Below are positions 39,334 through 49,400 of a DNA stretch of 64,000 bases, piece by piece. Both the position numbers and the translations under genes were made by a program. The stretch is from Planctomycetota bacterium. GTDB lineage: Bacteria > Planctomycetota > Planctomycetia > Pirellulales > PLA5. The notes beneath the pieces are model-generated. The model was not told the DNA's origin and made no database searches. It saw only the letters and a program-made list of their open reading frames with translations. The stretch is taken from contig QEVJ01000013.1 in the NCBI GenBank assembly GCA_003576845.1, positions 1 through 64,000 on the forward strand, in the 5' to 3' direction. Each line of letters begins with the position of its first letter. Within the stretch, counting starts at the first letter, position 1.

Positions 39334-39455
39334 GGCGCTGCTCCTGTCGGTTGGGGGAAGCTCAAGCTGTCGTTCGTCGTTGGCGCACGTCTGCCCCGCG
39401 CATGTACTATCCTCGTACCGCCGTCCAATCCATGTCGTTTTGGCTTGGGTGTTCG

Positions 39456-40325
39456 TCATTCGGCAGCCGCTTCTCGAAGCCGGAGGTCCGCTTCGCTCAC
39501 GTCGACTTTCAAGCCGCCCTCCGGCACATCCATCTTCAGCGTCCAGAGCGCGGCCTGTGCGGCGAGGCGGCGGTATTCGGCCAGTTTCCAGTTGTCGTGA
39601 AAGTGCATGCCGACGTACGCGAACGATCGTCCACCGTCGGGCCGCTCCCACGCCCAGGCCACCGTTTCCTCGCGTCCCTCGATCTGAGCCGCGAAAATGC
39701 GGTCGAAATTCAGCGGCTTCGCGCTTGTCGCAGACTTGCCCTCAAGCGCGCCTGGCAAGAAGTCGAGCCGGTAATACAGTTCGTCGCGCATCGCGAACGG
39801 CCTGATTCCGCGCACGACCGGATGATCGGGCGTCGGCAAACGAACCTCGAAGTCGGCGACGGTGTACTTCCGCTGCGGACCGCCGCGCGAGCCGCCGAGC
39901 AACTTCAACTGCCCGTCGACGTACTTCGCCTCCTTCGCGCCGACCGACCAATGCAGCGCGACGAGACCGCCGCCGCGAGCCGCGAACGCCGCAAACGCAT
40001 CGTACAGTCCCGCGTCGGCCTGCATCCACTTCGCGCCCTGCGAAACGTAGAGCACGACGCCGTCGGCCTGCTTGAGCATCCGCGGACCTTCCTTCCACGG
40101 CTCGTCCGCTTTCACCTTCGTGACTTTCAAGCCCTCGACGCCGGCAAGGCACTTTTCGATGACGTTGAGTCCGGCCATGAACTCGTGCGTGGCGGGCGGA
40201 TGGCCATCGGGACCTTGGCCCACGAGCAATAGCCGCTTCGGCTCGACCGCGCGGGCCACGCCCGGCGTCAGCGCAAGCATCGGCGCGATCGCCAGCGCAA
40301 TATATCCAATACATCGAAGACTCAT
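39456..40325 (-). CDS. ThuA domain protein, secreted
   Basis: 289 residues from ATG 40325 (GGAG nine bases upstream). Signal peptide GYIALAIAPMLALTPGVARA. The rest is a ThuA/trehalose-utilisation-like fold related to class I glutamine amidotransferases: LLLVGQGPDGHPPATHEFMA, ADGVVLYVSQGAKWMQAD, GGGLVALHWSVGA and a final GRSFAYVGMHFHDNWKLAEY. Catalytic activity has not been shown for most members; many planctomycete copies are exported and linked to sugar metabolism. It is upstream of and codirectional with the sugar dehydrogenase gene (about 120 bases between), so both may act on carbohydrates (inference). Confidence 0.87.
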   Translation of the reverse strand: MSLRCIGYIALAIAPMLALTPGVARAVEPKRLLLVGQGPDGHPPATHEFMAGLNVIEKCLAGVEGLKVTKVKADEPWKEGPRMLKQADGVVLYVSQGAKWMQADAGLYDAFAAFAARGGGLVALHWSVGAKEAKYVDGQLKLLGGSRGGPQRKYTVADFEVRLPTPDHPVVRGIRPFAMRDELYYRLDFLPGALEGKSATSAKPLNFDRIFAAQIEGREETVAWAWERPDGGRSFAYVGMHFHDNWKLAEYRRLAAQAALWTLKMDVPEGGLKVDVSEADLRLREAAAE

Positions 40326-40612
40326 GGGACACGGCTCCTTGGGGATACGCTACCCAGCCATTTGGCGAACTGTGGCTAGGCTAACATGAGTCCCGCGGCC
40401 AATCCACCACCACGCCGCGAAACGTGATGTCTTGGCCGCGATGAGCAAGATCCGCGCCGCGAGGCAAGCCCATCCATGAATTGCTGAATCGCCGTCGTTC
40501 CTTGGGCCACGGATCAACGCGCACCCATCCGTATCGCGCGCCTTCGTGGTCGACGCCGTTCCAGCGGGAACGATGGAAAGCCAGCCGCCCTTGCGCCGGC
40601 CGGCGATGAAAC

Positions 40613-42508
40613 CTATGCGTCGCGCTTCGCGCGCCGATTCTTCCGCCGCGGCCAGCGCTCGAAAATCGCCCGCAGCTTCGCGACGGGACCCTTGCGGCGG
40701 AGCGACAGCCCTGCCGAGAGCACGACGGCCGACGCGGCGGCGATGGCCATGTTCGAGTCGACCGTTGCTTCTTCGACGCGTGCGTCGTGCGAATCCGCCG
40801 GCTTCTGCTCGTGGGCTTCGTCCCCCGCGACGCTCAGTCCCGAAATCGACGGAAACAGCGAGGCCATCGCGAACGTCGGGTGCGGGGCCGAGTCGAGCTT
40901 TTCGTGCGCGGCCGTCACGGCGGGCAGCGCCGCCGCCACATCGAACACCTGGAACAGGCCCACGCTGCTTTCGAGCGCCGGCGACTCGGAAGTCGCCAAA
41001 TCGCGCGGCCGGGCGTCCTCGACGAACCACGGTTCCGCGGCCGCTTGCACCGTAATCGGTTCGCTGGGCAGTTCCGACACCGCCAGCGCGATCAATCCGC
41101 CCTCGCCGTCGGCCTGCGCCAAAACTTCCGCATCCGACTCCACGGTCGCGGCTGGATCGGCGTCCGCTGCGTTCGCAAGCTGGTTGGGATCGGGACGCGA
41201 TTCCACAGTCGCGGGATTCGAATCGGTATCGGTCGTCCGAGTCGCGGTTTCGCTACCGGATTCCGATGCCGCTGGGAAGCTATCGGACCGCGTAATGGAT
41301 CGTTCGAGCGCCTTCGAGCCCCGCGCCGCATCCGTTTCGGTTCCCACGACGCGGCTCGGCCCAATCGCGGGCGGCGCCGCGGTCGTTTGATCGGCGTCGA
41401 GCGCGCCGGGCACGGTGAAGGGCGTTTCGGTTTCGGGCGCCGCGTCGAAACCGCCCAACTCGGAGGACTCTCTCGGCGCGAGTTGCGCGAATCCGTTCGT
41501 CGCGGCGCGTTCGACCGCGTCCGTAAACGCATTCGTGACCGACGGCGCGAAATCGCTCATCGTCGACAATCCGATGAACCCGCCTTCGTCGCCGCCCGCG
41601 TAGTATCCGTGGCTTTCGTCGCCGCCGCGGCCGACATTCACCGTACCGCCAATTGCGGGCGGCGCGAGGACCGGCAATCCGCCGAGCGGCCGTTCGCGCC
41701 CCGCGACCAAATTCCCGTCGCCGCCGGGATCGCGGGCAACGAAGTCGAAGTAGCGAGAAGCATCTTCGAATCCGACCGCCCCATCGGCGATCCACGCATC
41801 GTGCGGCTTGCCGTCGCGCGGCGAAAGCCCGGTCACGCGGAACACCGACAAGTCGTTGGCCGACAACGCGTCGAACGCCCGGTCGATCCGCAAGAAACGG
41901 TCGCCGCCGCGGTCCGTAAGCGAGAACCGGCTGACGCTGATGCTCGCGCTCGTTTCACCCGAGGGCGACGACGAGCACACGACGACGCAAAACATGCCCG
42001 CGCCGCTTGCCGAGTCCACGAACAAGGCCTTGGCGACGAGCGGCTCGCCGAAATACGGCAACGAAATGCCGACTTGCGGCAGCGAAACGACGATCGACTC
42101 GAACTGCGGACCGAAGAATGCGTCCGGTTTCGGCCACGAAAAGCGATTGGCTTCGCTCCCGATACCGGCGAACGTCGTCGACCCGAACAGCGCGCCGCCA
42201 AGCGCCGCCGAGTCGAAGGCCGAAACATCGAACGTCGACACGTCGAACGTCGACGGAAGCAGCAACCGGCCCCACATCGCCGCGGTCATCAACCGCTGTG
42301 GACTCGCGGAGAACAGTGCGTCGCGCGTCGTCTCGACCGGAGGCAGTGCCGTAGCCACCGGCGCGGTCCACGCCGGTTCGTACGTCGCGCCGAAGCCATC
42401 GCCCGACAGCAGCGACCGGCCTTCGAGCGGCTCGAACGAAAACGCTCGCCGCATCGAGCCGCTTCGGGCTTTCCGTCGTTCGCGATATTCGGAGCGTCGC
42501 GGAAACAT
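40613..42508 (-). CDS. LEPR-XLL secreted/membrane-anchored protein of unknown function
   Basis: 631 residues from ATG 42508 (Met19, just before the sorting motif, is an alternative start). The N-terminal sorting motif is FEPLEGRSLLSG. The body is Ser/Thr/Ala/Glu rich with a short beta-rich N-terminal half (SIVVSLPQVGISLPYFGEPL; FCVVVCSSSPSGETSASISV) and a low-complexity, acidic second half (DAARGSKALERSITRSD; ESDAEVLAQADGEGGLIALA). The end has a hydrophobic helix (NMAIAAASAVVLSAGLSL) and a strongly basic tail (RWPRRKNRRAKRDA), so it is likely anchored in the membrane with the basic tail inside. It lies 64 bases downstream of the kinase gene on the same strand and is probably in the same operon. 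Confidence 0.8.
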   Translation of the reverse strand: MFPRRSEYRERRKARSGSMRRAFSFEPLEGRSLLSGDGFGATYEPAWTAPVATALPPVETTRDALFSASPQRLMTAAMWGRLLLPSTFDVSTFDVSAFDSAALGGALFGSTTFAGIGSEANRFSWPKPDAFFGPQFESIVVSLPQVGISLPYFGEPLVAKALFVDSASGAGMFCVVVCSSSPSGETSASISVSRFSLTDRGGDRFLRIDRAFDALSANDLSVFRVTGLSPRDGKPHDAWIADGAVGFEDASRYFDFVARDPGGDGNLVAGRERPLGGLPVLAPPAIGGTVNVGRGGDESHGYYAGGDEGGFIGLSTMSDFAPSVTNAFTDAVERAATNGFAQLAPRESSELGGFDAAPETETPFTVPGALDADQTTAAPPAIGPSRVVGTETDAARGSKALERSITRSDSFPAASESGSETATRTTDTDSNPATVESRPDPNQLANAADADPAATVESDAEVLAQADGEGGLIALAVSELPSEPITVQAAAEPWFVEDARPRDLATSESPALESSVGLFQVFDVAAALPAVTAAHEKLDSAPHPTFAMASLFPSISGLSVAGDEAHEQKPADSHDARVEEATVDSNMAIAAASAVVLSAGLSLRRKGPVAKLRAIFERWPRRKNRRAKRDA

Positions 42509-42572
42509 GGGTCGTGTCGCCGTGCGAAGCAAGGTCGAGATTGCTGGGGAAACTACCGACTTATAATACGCA

Positions 42573-45533
42573 TCAAAGCGACGGTTGCATCAATTTGGTG
42601 AATTCGGGCCGCTCGATCAATCCCGAAAACGCCGGGTTGCCCGTCAGTTCGTGGGCCAAACTTACCTTATCGCTTGCCTTCGCCAAAGTGTCCAGGATAT
42701 AGCTGACGCACGCATCGGCCTCTTTGGCCAGCTCCGGCCGCGCGGCCATCTGCCGCCACACGAGGGCCAACTCCTCGGCCACGGACAATAGCCGCTGGGC
42801 ATCGTCCGGCCAAAGCTTCCCCCGCTCCAGGGCGGCCTCCATCGCTTCGACGGGCCGGTCCAAGTTGCGCAGGACCTGGCCGTAGTTGTAGTAGTGCTTG
42901 CTGAGGAACTCGCGGTACTGGTCCACCTTCGGCGCGCGATGCACGGCCTGCTGCTGATATTCGATCGCCCAGCGGAACTGCTCGGCGGCTTCCCGCTGGC
43001 GGCGCAAGCTCATGTATAGGAACCCCAAGTTATTGTAAACACCGCCGACATTGCTCGCGAGCGCGTGGTCGTCTTCATACATGCCGACCATCGGCCGGTA
43101 AAGTTCCTGTGCCGTGCGAAACGCGGCTTCCGCGGCGGCCGACTGTTTGAGCCGCGTCATCAGCAGACCGAGATTGTTGTGGCTGACGGCCAGGTCGCGG
43201 CGGAAGGTCTTGTTCTCCCTCGCCGCTTTGTAAAGTTGCTCCTGAATGCGGATGCCGCTCTGGTAGGATGCCGCCGCGTCGTCGAGCTTGTCGGCCCCCG
43301 CCTCCAGCGATCCCATGTTGCTGTACATGTTCGCCAGCCGCGCTTTGTAGTCGACGTTGCGCGGCTCCGCGTCGCGGGCCCGCGTCATAAAGTCGACCGC
43401 CCGGCGACAGGCCGCCAGCGCCTCGTCCGGTTTGCTGTTGGCGTACACCGCCACGAAGTTGTTGTGCGTCGTCGCCAGGTTCTTCAGATACTCGCCGCTG
43501 CGCGGTTCGGCTTTGACGAGCGTCTCTTGAATCGAGAGCGCCTCATGGAACAGGCGTTCGGCCTCGGCCGGTTGTCCTGCCCGTTCGTGGAGCAGGCCGC
43601 GATTGACGAGCGTCAGCGCCAGTTCGCTCTGCATCGTTCGGTCGTCCGGAACCGACTTCGCCAGTTGCCTCCGCAGCGCGAGCGCGGCGTCGAAGGCCAT
43701 CCGCGCGTCGTCCAACTCTCCGGCCCGGTCGAGAGCCAGGCCAAGATTGTTGAGTGCCGAACCCCAGCTTTGCCGATAGTCGCGCGACGCAGGATCGGCC
43801 TCGACGAGGTCCTGGAGAGACTGGCATGCCTTTCGGTGCAACGACAGCGACGCCTGCGCGCCGTCGGCGTGTTCCGTCAGCGTGGCCATCTTGCCGTAGG
43901 CCAGCGCGATATCGAACTGGACGTGTGGATCGTCGCGTTCGTCGTCCGATCGCTCCTTCTTTACGAATTCGTCGTAGTAGTCGATAACCTCGCCGAGCAG
44001 TTCGCGGCGGAAGTGTGCCGCGCCCGGCTCGTTCCTCAGACGATGCACCATCTTGATGCCGAGCCGATCGACGGCCGACCGTGCGTCTTTGTAGTAATTC
44101 TCGGCCCGTGCAAAGTTTCGCTCGGCCCTCGCCTTTTCCCGCAGGATCAGCGCGGTTCCCACCGCCAGCGAGACCACGGCACACAGCAAGACGACCGACG
44201 CCGCCACGACCACGCTGCGATGCCGCCGCGTCCATTTCGTCAGGCGATCGACGACCGACGGCGGCTTGGCCAGCGTCGGTTGACCTTCGAGCACGCGCCG
44301 CAGATCGTCGGCAAAGTCCGTGGCGGTCTGATACCGCTCCGCCGGCGATTTGGCCATCGCCTTGTGGATCACCGTTTCCAAATCGGCGGGCACGCGCGGC
44401 TGCAACTGCCGCAAGGGCCGCGGCTCTTCTTGCTCGATCCGCCGAAGCAGCGTCGGGCCGTCTTCGCCCTCGAACGCGTGCCGCAGCGTAACGAGTTCGT
44501 ACAGCGTCGCCCCGAGCGAATAGACGTCCGTCCGCTGATCGACCACCGCCGCCCGGCCCGCCGCTTGTTCGGGACTCATGTACCGCATCGTGCCGACGAG
44601 ATCGCCCGTCTTCGTGAGCGAAGCATTCGATTGAAATCGCGCCAGGCCGAAGTCGGTGACCCACACCTTGCCCTCGGAATCGAGGAGCAAATTGGACGGC
44701 TTCACGTCGCGGTGGATCACGCCGTATTCGTGGGCAGCGTGCAGCGCCTCGGCCGCATCGATCCCAAGCCGGACCGCGGTGCGATAGTCGCCCCGCTTGG
44801 CCAGATCGTGCTTGACCTGCGAGCCTTGCAGCGTTCGCTCGCAGCGCTGCGTTTCGGCCGAACCGGCGACGCCGACCCGCGTCGCCGGAGAGTGCGCCTG
44901 CGGATAGATGGCCGTTTCGTCGGGCCGCTGCGAAGGACTGCCGCCTTGCGCCGCGCGGAGCTCGTCGATGGCTTGGTCGAGCGGCTGGCCGTCGATGAAC
45001 TGCATGGCGTAAAAGTGCACGCCCCGCTCGACGCCGACTGCGAACACCGGCACGATGTTCGAATGGTGCAACTGCGCGGCGGCCTGCGCCTCGTTGCGGA
45101 ACCGGGCAATCTGCTTGCTGTCGAGCACGGCGGCGAACGGCAGCACTTTGAGCGCTACCCGCCGCCCGAGCGAAACCTGCCAGGCTTCGTAGACGACGCC
45201 CATGCCGCCGCGGCCGATTTCGCGGATCAACTGAAAGTCGCCGATCCGCTTGTCGCCGTCGACTTGTGGCGCCGGCGCTGACCTGGGTTTGTCGCCCCCG
45301 GCAAAACCCGCCGCCGCGTCGTGCAGCTCGTCCAAACGGTCGAGATACGCGGAAAGCGGTTCGGCCAGGTCCGGATGGGACCCCAAGATCGCCACCCGAT
45401 CGAGTGGGACGGCCTCGTCGAGCGACGATAAATAACGATCGAGGACGTCGGTAAGCCGCTCGCGCTGCTCCTCCGTGAGTGCCGCAAGCGACGTCGTGGC
45501 CAGGCTCGGGTCGTCTACGTCGATCGATCGCAT
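42573..45533 (-). CDS. Membrane Ser/Thr protein kinase with TPR domain
   Basis: 986 residues from ATG 45533, two bases after the sigma factor stop. The kinase domain is canonical: FQLIREIGRGGMGVVYEAWQ (about 95), ALKVLPF with the ATP lysine, HRDVKPSNLLL (about 275) and TDFGLARF with an intact DFG. One membrane helix at about 441-468 (VVVAASVVLLCAVVSLAVGT). The rest is at least eight TPR units (for example LNNLGLALDRAGELDDARMA; HNNLGLLMTRLKQSAAAEAA; YNNLGFLYMSLRRQREAAEQ), likely outside the membrane as sensor or scaffold. The N-terminal 90 residues are an acidic, helical region. Cotranscribed with the sigma factor upstream and probably with the LEPR-XLL protein downstream. Confidence 0.93.
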   Translation of the reverse strand: MRSIDVDDPSLATTSLAALTEEQRERLTDVLDRYLSSLDEAVPLDRVAILGSHPDLAEPLSAYLDRLDELHDAAAGFAGGDKPRSAPAPQVDGDKRIGDFQLIREIGRGGMGVVYEAWQVSLGRRVALKVLPFAAVLDSKQIARFRNEAQAAAQLHHSNIVPVFAVGVERGVHFYAMQFIDGQPLDQAIDELRAAQGGSPSQRPDETAIYPQAHSPATRVGVAGSAETQRCERTLQGSQVKHDLAKRGDYRTAVRLGIDAAEALHAAHEYGVIHRDVKPSNLLLDSEGKVWVTDFGLARFQSNASLTKTGDLVGTMRYMSPEQAAGRAAVVDQRTDVYSLGATLYELVTLRHAFEGEDGPTLLRRIEQEEPRPLRQLQPRVPADLETVIHKAMAKSPAERYQTATDFADDLRRVLEGQPTLAKPPSVVDRLTKWTRRHRSVVVAASVVLLCAVVSLAVGTALILREKARAERNFARAENYYKDARSAVDRLGIKMVHRLRNEPGAAHFRRELLGEVIDYYDEFVKKERSDDERDDPHVQFDIALAYGKMATLTEHADGAQASLSLHRKACQSLQDLVEADPASRDYRQSWGSALNNLGLALDRAGELDDARMAFDAALALRRQLAKSVPDDRTMQSELALTLVNRGLLHERAGQPAEAERLFHEALSIQETLVKAEPRSGEYLKNLATTHNNFVAVYANSKPDEALAACRRAVDFMTRARDAEPRNVDYKARLANMYSNMGSLEAGADKLDDAAASYQSGIRIQEQLYKAARENKTFRRDLAVSHNNLGLLMTRLKQSAAAEAAFRTAQELYRPMVGMYEDDHALASNVGGVYNNLGFLYMSLRRQREAAEQFRWAIEYQQQAVHRAPKVDQYREFLSKHYYNYGQVLRNLDRPVEAMEAALERGKLWPDDAQRLLSVAEELALVWRQMAARPELAKEADACVSYILDTLAKASDKVSLAHELTGNPAFSGLIERPEFTKLMQPSL

Positions 45534-45535
45534 GG

Positions 45536-46219
45536 CTACTCGACCTTTTTCTCGACGAGTTGATTGAGTTTCTCGATCGCCCGCAGCCACAACATCCGCA
45601 CGGCGCCGGTGCGTTTACCGAGCCGCTCGGCGACTTCGTCAAACGACAGGCCCTGGAGGCTCCGCAGGACTATCACGTCACGGTACTCGGATCGCAACTG
45701 GGCCAGCTTGTCGGCGAGGGCGGCCACGCTTTCCCTCCGGCGGACGGGGGCGCTGGGCGACGGCCCGCGATCGGCCAAGACCTGAGCGAAGTTGACGATC
45801 GACCGATCGAGCGCCGCACTAACTTGATCGAGGGAAATCTCGCACCGAACGTCACGCCGCTTGGCCTGCATGTGCGTCTCGTAGGCGTGGTGCAGACAGT
45901 TAATCAGGATTTGCCGCATCCACGCCAGGAATTCCCGCTCGTGTTGCCCCCGAAAGCGGAGAAAATCACGATGGGCCGCTAGCAGTGCATCCTGGACCAC
46001 GTCCGAAGGGCTGACTCGCCGGCGGAGGCGGTGATCGAGCTGCGTCGTCGCCAGGATCGTCAAATAGTTGCGGTACAACTGCATCAAGCTGCCGAGGGCC
46101 TCCGTTTCGCCCTCGCGCGCACGGCGGATCAAGTCCTCGGTCGAACTCTGGGTGTCGCAGGAATCGTCGATGGATTCGATCATGGTCGTCGTAGGTTGCA
46201 CGCCAGGTTCCACGCCCAT
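45536..46219 (-). CDS. ECF-family RNA polymerase sigma factor
   Basis: 227 residues from ATG 46219 (AAGGGA upstream; Met13 is an alternative). Region 2: RVSPSDVVQDALLAAHRDFL then FLAWMRQILINCLHHAYETH. Region 4 helix-turn-helix: YRDVIVLRSLQGLSFDEVAE then RLGKRTGAVRMLWLRAIEKL. It recruits RNA polymerase to alternative promoters. It differs clearly from the first sigma factor (6174-6788), so the two loci are not a recent duplication. Its stop is two bases from the kinase start; no anti-sigma gene is present, and the kinase is the likely regulator. Confidence 0.92.
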   Translation of the reverse strand: MGVEPGVQPTTTMIESIDDSCDTQSSTEDLIRRAREGETEALGSLMQLYRNYLTILATTQLDHRLRRRVSPSDVVQDALLAAHRDFLRFRGQHEREFLAWMRQILINCLHHAYETHMQAKRRDVRCEISLDQVSAALDRSIVNFAQVLADRGPSPSAPVRRRESVAALADKLAQLRSEYRDVIVLRSLQGLSFDEVAERLGKRTGAVRMLWLRAIEKLNQLVEKKVE

Positions 46220-46286
46220 GCCAATCCCTTCATCGTATACCAGGCCGCCGGTTTGACCAGCATTTTACACGCACTGCACCCACCCC

Positions 46287-46310
46287 GTAGCGGAACTCGC
46301 CAGAGTTCCG
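46287..46310. repeat. Short palindromic element GTAGCGGAACTC...GAGTTCCG
   Basis: Perfect 8-base arms CGGAACTC (46291-46298) and GAGTTCCG (46303-46310) around GCCA, preceded by GTAG. It matches the elements at 6871-6936. It lies between the giant surface protein gene and the sigma factor gene. Confidence 0.7.
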
Positions 46311-46418
46311 ACACCGCGACGGGCGGTTCATTTTTTTCGCCGTTCTCTCGCCGCCAGTTTCACCTTCGACGACCGGAAGTCTCGGCGCCTGCCGCTACGG
46401 CGAACCTCATGCTAGCAG

Positions 46419-49400
46419 CTAGACGTCGAGCCAGTCCTCGGCTTCTTCCATGACGGCGTCGACCAGCGCTTCGGCATACGATTCGGCGTCGTTCTCGCCC
46501 TGTTCCGCGTCCCCTTCCTCGGTCTGGTCCAGGTTGTCCTCTCCGGCCTCCGCCGTGATGGCGGACGCACTTCCCGCCGCGGCGACCGTAATCGTCGCCG
46601 TGGCATTCGCCGACGTGTGCGTGGCGTCCTTGGCGACGTAGGTAAACGTGTCGGTCCCCGTGAAGCCGTTGTTCGGCGTGTACGTGAATGACCCGTTGGG
46701 GTTAAGCGTTAGCGACCCATTCGCCGGCCCGGACACGAGCTGCACCGTCATCGGATCGTCGTCCGGATCGTCGTCGTTGGCCAAAAGGCCCATCGCCGGG
46801 TTGATGGTCAACGTTGTGTTCGTCGTGGCGCTGTACGAGTCGTTGGCCGCCACCGGCGCACTGTTCGTCACGTTGATCGTGACGGCGACGGTTTGCGTTT
46901 GCCCGGCCGCGTTCGTGAGCAGCACGTTGAACGTCACCGTCGGCGTCGCAACCGCGTCGAGCGCCGCCGGGTTGTTGACGAAGATCTGTCCGGTCTCGCG
47001 ATTGATGCCAAACGGCTCGTCGGCCTCGAGAAACGCATCCACGAGCACCTCGGCGAATGCTTGCGTCGTCCCGGGATTCTCCGTCGCTTCGCCGTTGACG
47101 AAGAACGACGGAGTCGACGACAGCCCCAGCGCGGTCGCCGCCGTGCGGTCGCGGTTGATCCGCGTATCGATCGCCGGGTCGACGCGGTCCGTGCCGAACT
47201 GCGTCATGTTGAGGCCGATTTCCTGGGCGTACTGGTCGAACAGCGCCGTCGGGTCGGTCACGGTCCGCCAAGTGTCCTGATTGTCGAACAGCTTGTCGAC
47301 CATTTCGTCGAACTTGCCCTGCCGAGCCGCCGCCTCCGCAGCGCGGGCCGCCGCCTGGCTGTTCGGAAACACGAAGCTGCTCGTCGACGTGTTGAACAGC
47401 AGCAAGTGCCGCCGCACGACCAGCAGCTCGCCCTCGAAGTCGTCGAGCAACTCCTCGATCACGGGATGAATGTCGCGGCAGTGCGGACACGACAGGTCCA
47501 TGTACTCGATGAGCACGAGCGCCGCGTCCGGCTCGCCCGTGAAGTGGTCGTCGGCCGCCAGACGAAGCTGCGTCGCGAGTCCGGCCACGTCGACTTGAAA
47601 CCCTTGCACGGCGCCGAAACCGTTTTCGGAAGCGACCTGACCGACGATCGCGCTCGCTTGGGCCGACTCGCTGATCGAGAAGGTATTCTTCGGCGAAACG
47701 GTGATCGAAACGGTGGTGATGCTCGACTGAGCCTCGCCGTCGCTCGCCCGATAGGTGAACGAGTCCGGTCCGCTGTAACCGACGGTCGGCGTGTAGGTGA
47801 AGGAGCCGTTGGCGTTGAGCGTCAGCGTGCCGTGGCTCGGCTGAGCGACGAGCTGAGCCGTGAGTTGGTCCTGGTCGGCGTCGGAATCGTTGACGAGCAC
47901 GCCCGGAACACCGATCGACAGCGTGCCGTCCTCCTGCACGGTGTAATTGTCGGCCTGCGTCACCGGGGCCACGTTCATTCCCGTGACGGTGATCGTGACG
48001 GCGACCGATTCGGAGTTCGCCGTCCCGTCGGTGGCCATGTACGTGAATGTGTCCGTGCCCGAGAAGTTCGAATCCGGCACGTAGGTGAACGAACCATTGG
48101 CGTTGAGCGTCAGAGTCCCATGCGTCGGTTGGGCGACGAGCACGGCGGTGAGCGTGTCGCCGTTCGGATCGCTGTCGTTGGCGAGCACGCCGCTTGCCGC
48201 ATTGACGGTTAACGTCGTATCTTCGGTTGCCGTGTACGAGTTGGCGACGGCGACCGGCGCGTGGTTCACGTTGGCGATCGTGATCGTCACGGTCACGGTG
48301 TTCGAGTTGGTCGTGCCGTCGTTGGCCCGATAGGTGAACGTATCGGTGCCGATAAAGCCCGCGTTCGGCGTGTAGGTGAACGATCCATTGGGGTTGAGCG
48401 TTAGCGTGCCGTTGGTGGCGTTGGCGACGAGTTGTGCGGTGAGCGTGTCGCCGTTGGCGTCCGTGTCGTTGTTGAGCACGCCCTGAGCGACGGCCACGGT
48501 AAGCGGCACGCCGCGGTTGGTCGTGTACGAGTCGGCCACGGCGGCCGGCGTTTGATTGTTGTTGAGCACGCTGATCGACACGATGACCGCCGCGGACGAC
48601 GACACGCCGTCGCTCGCCCGGTACGTGAACGTGTCGGTGCCGACGAAGCCCGTGTTCGGCACGTAGGTGAACGAGCCGTTAGCATTGAGCGTCAGTGTGC
48701 CGTTGGTGGGATTCGTAACGAGTTGGGCGGTCAAATTGGTCGAGTCGGGATCGCTGTCGTTGGCCAAGAGCCCGCCCGCCTGATCGACCGTGAGCGTCGT
48801 GTTGCGATTCACGACGTACGTATCGACGACGGCGACGGGTGCGATCGTGCTCGAACTGACCATAATGGTCACGGTCGCGTTATTCGAGTTTGCCGTGCCG
48901 TCGTTGGCGCGGTAGGTGAACGCGTCCGTGCCGGTGAAGCTCGCGTTGGGCGTGTAGGTGAACGAGCCGTTGGCGTTGAGCGTCAGCGTGCCGTTGGTCG
49001 GCTGCGCGACGACGGCCGCGGTGAGTGTGTCGCCGTCCGCGTCCGTGTCGTTCGTCAGCACGCCAGTCACGACGGGCACGCTCAGCACGCCGCCGGATGC
49101 GACCGTGTAGGTGTTCGCCACCGCGACCGGGGCGTTGTTCGGGCCGTCGCCATCGTCGCCGGCGCGGATCATCGCCGCAAGCTGCGCGTTGCCCGCCAGT
49201 TCCTCGCCGCGGGCGACCGCCTCGCGGAGCATGTCGGCGACCGGCGGCGTCGACGCCAGGAACAGCCGGATCGAAACGTACTCCGGCCGCAGCCCCCGCT
49301 CGCCGAAGTTCAGCTCGCCCCGCGATGTCCCGCCCGAAAGCACGATGTTCGTGAACCGGTCGCTGCCGACGACGATGCCATTGGCCGCCGTCGAGATCGA

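Noticed and set aside
37402-39600. Plus-strand open frame of about 730 codons opposite the sugar dehydrogenase
   Set aside because: Shadow of the real gene; no motifs, Arg/Val-rich.
40326-40612. Small gene between the ThuA and LEPR-XLL genes
   Set aside because: No frame in these 287 bases has protein-like composition or a ribosome binding site.
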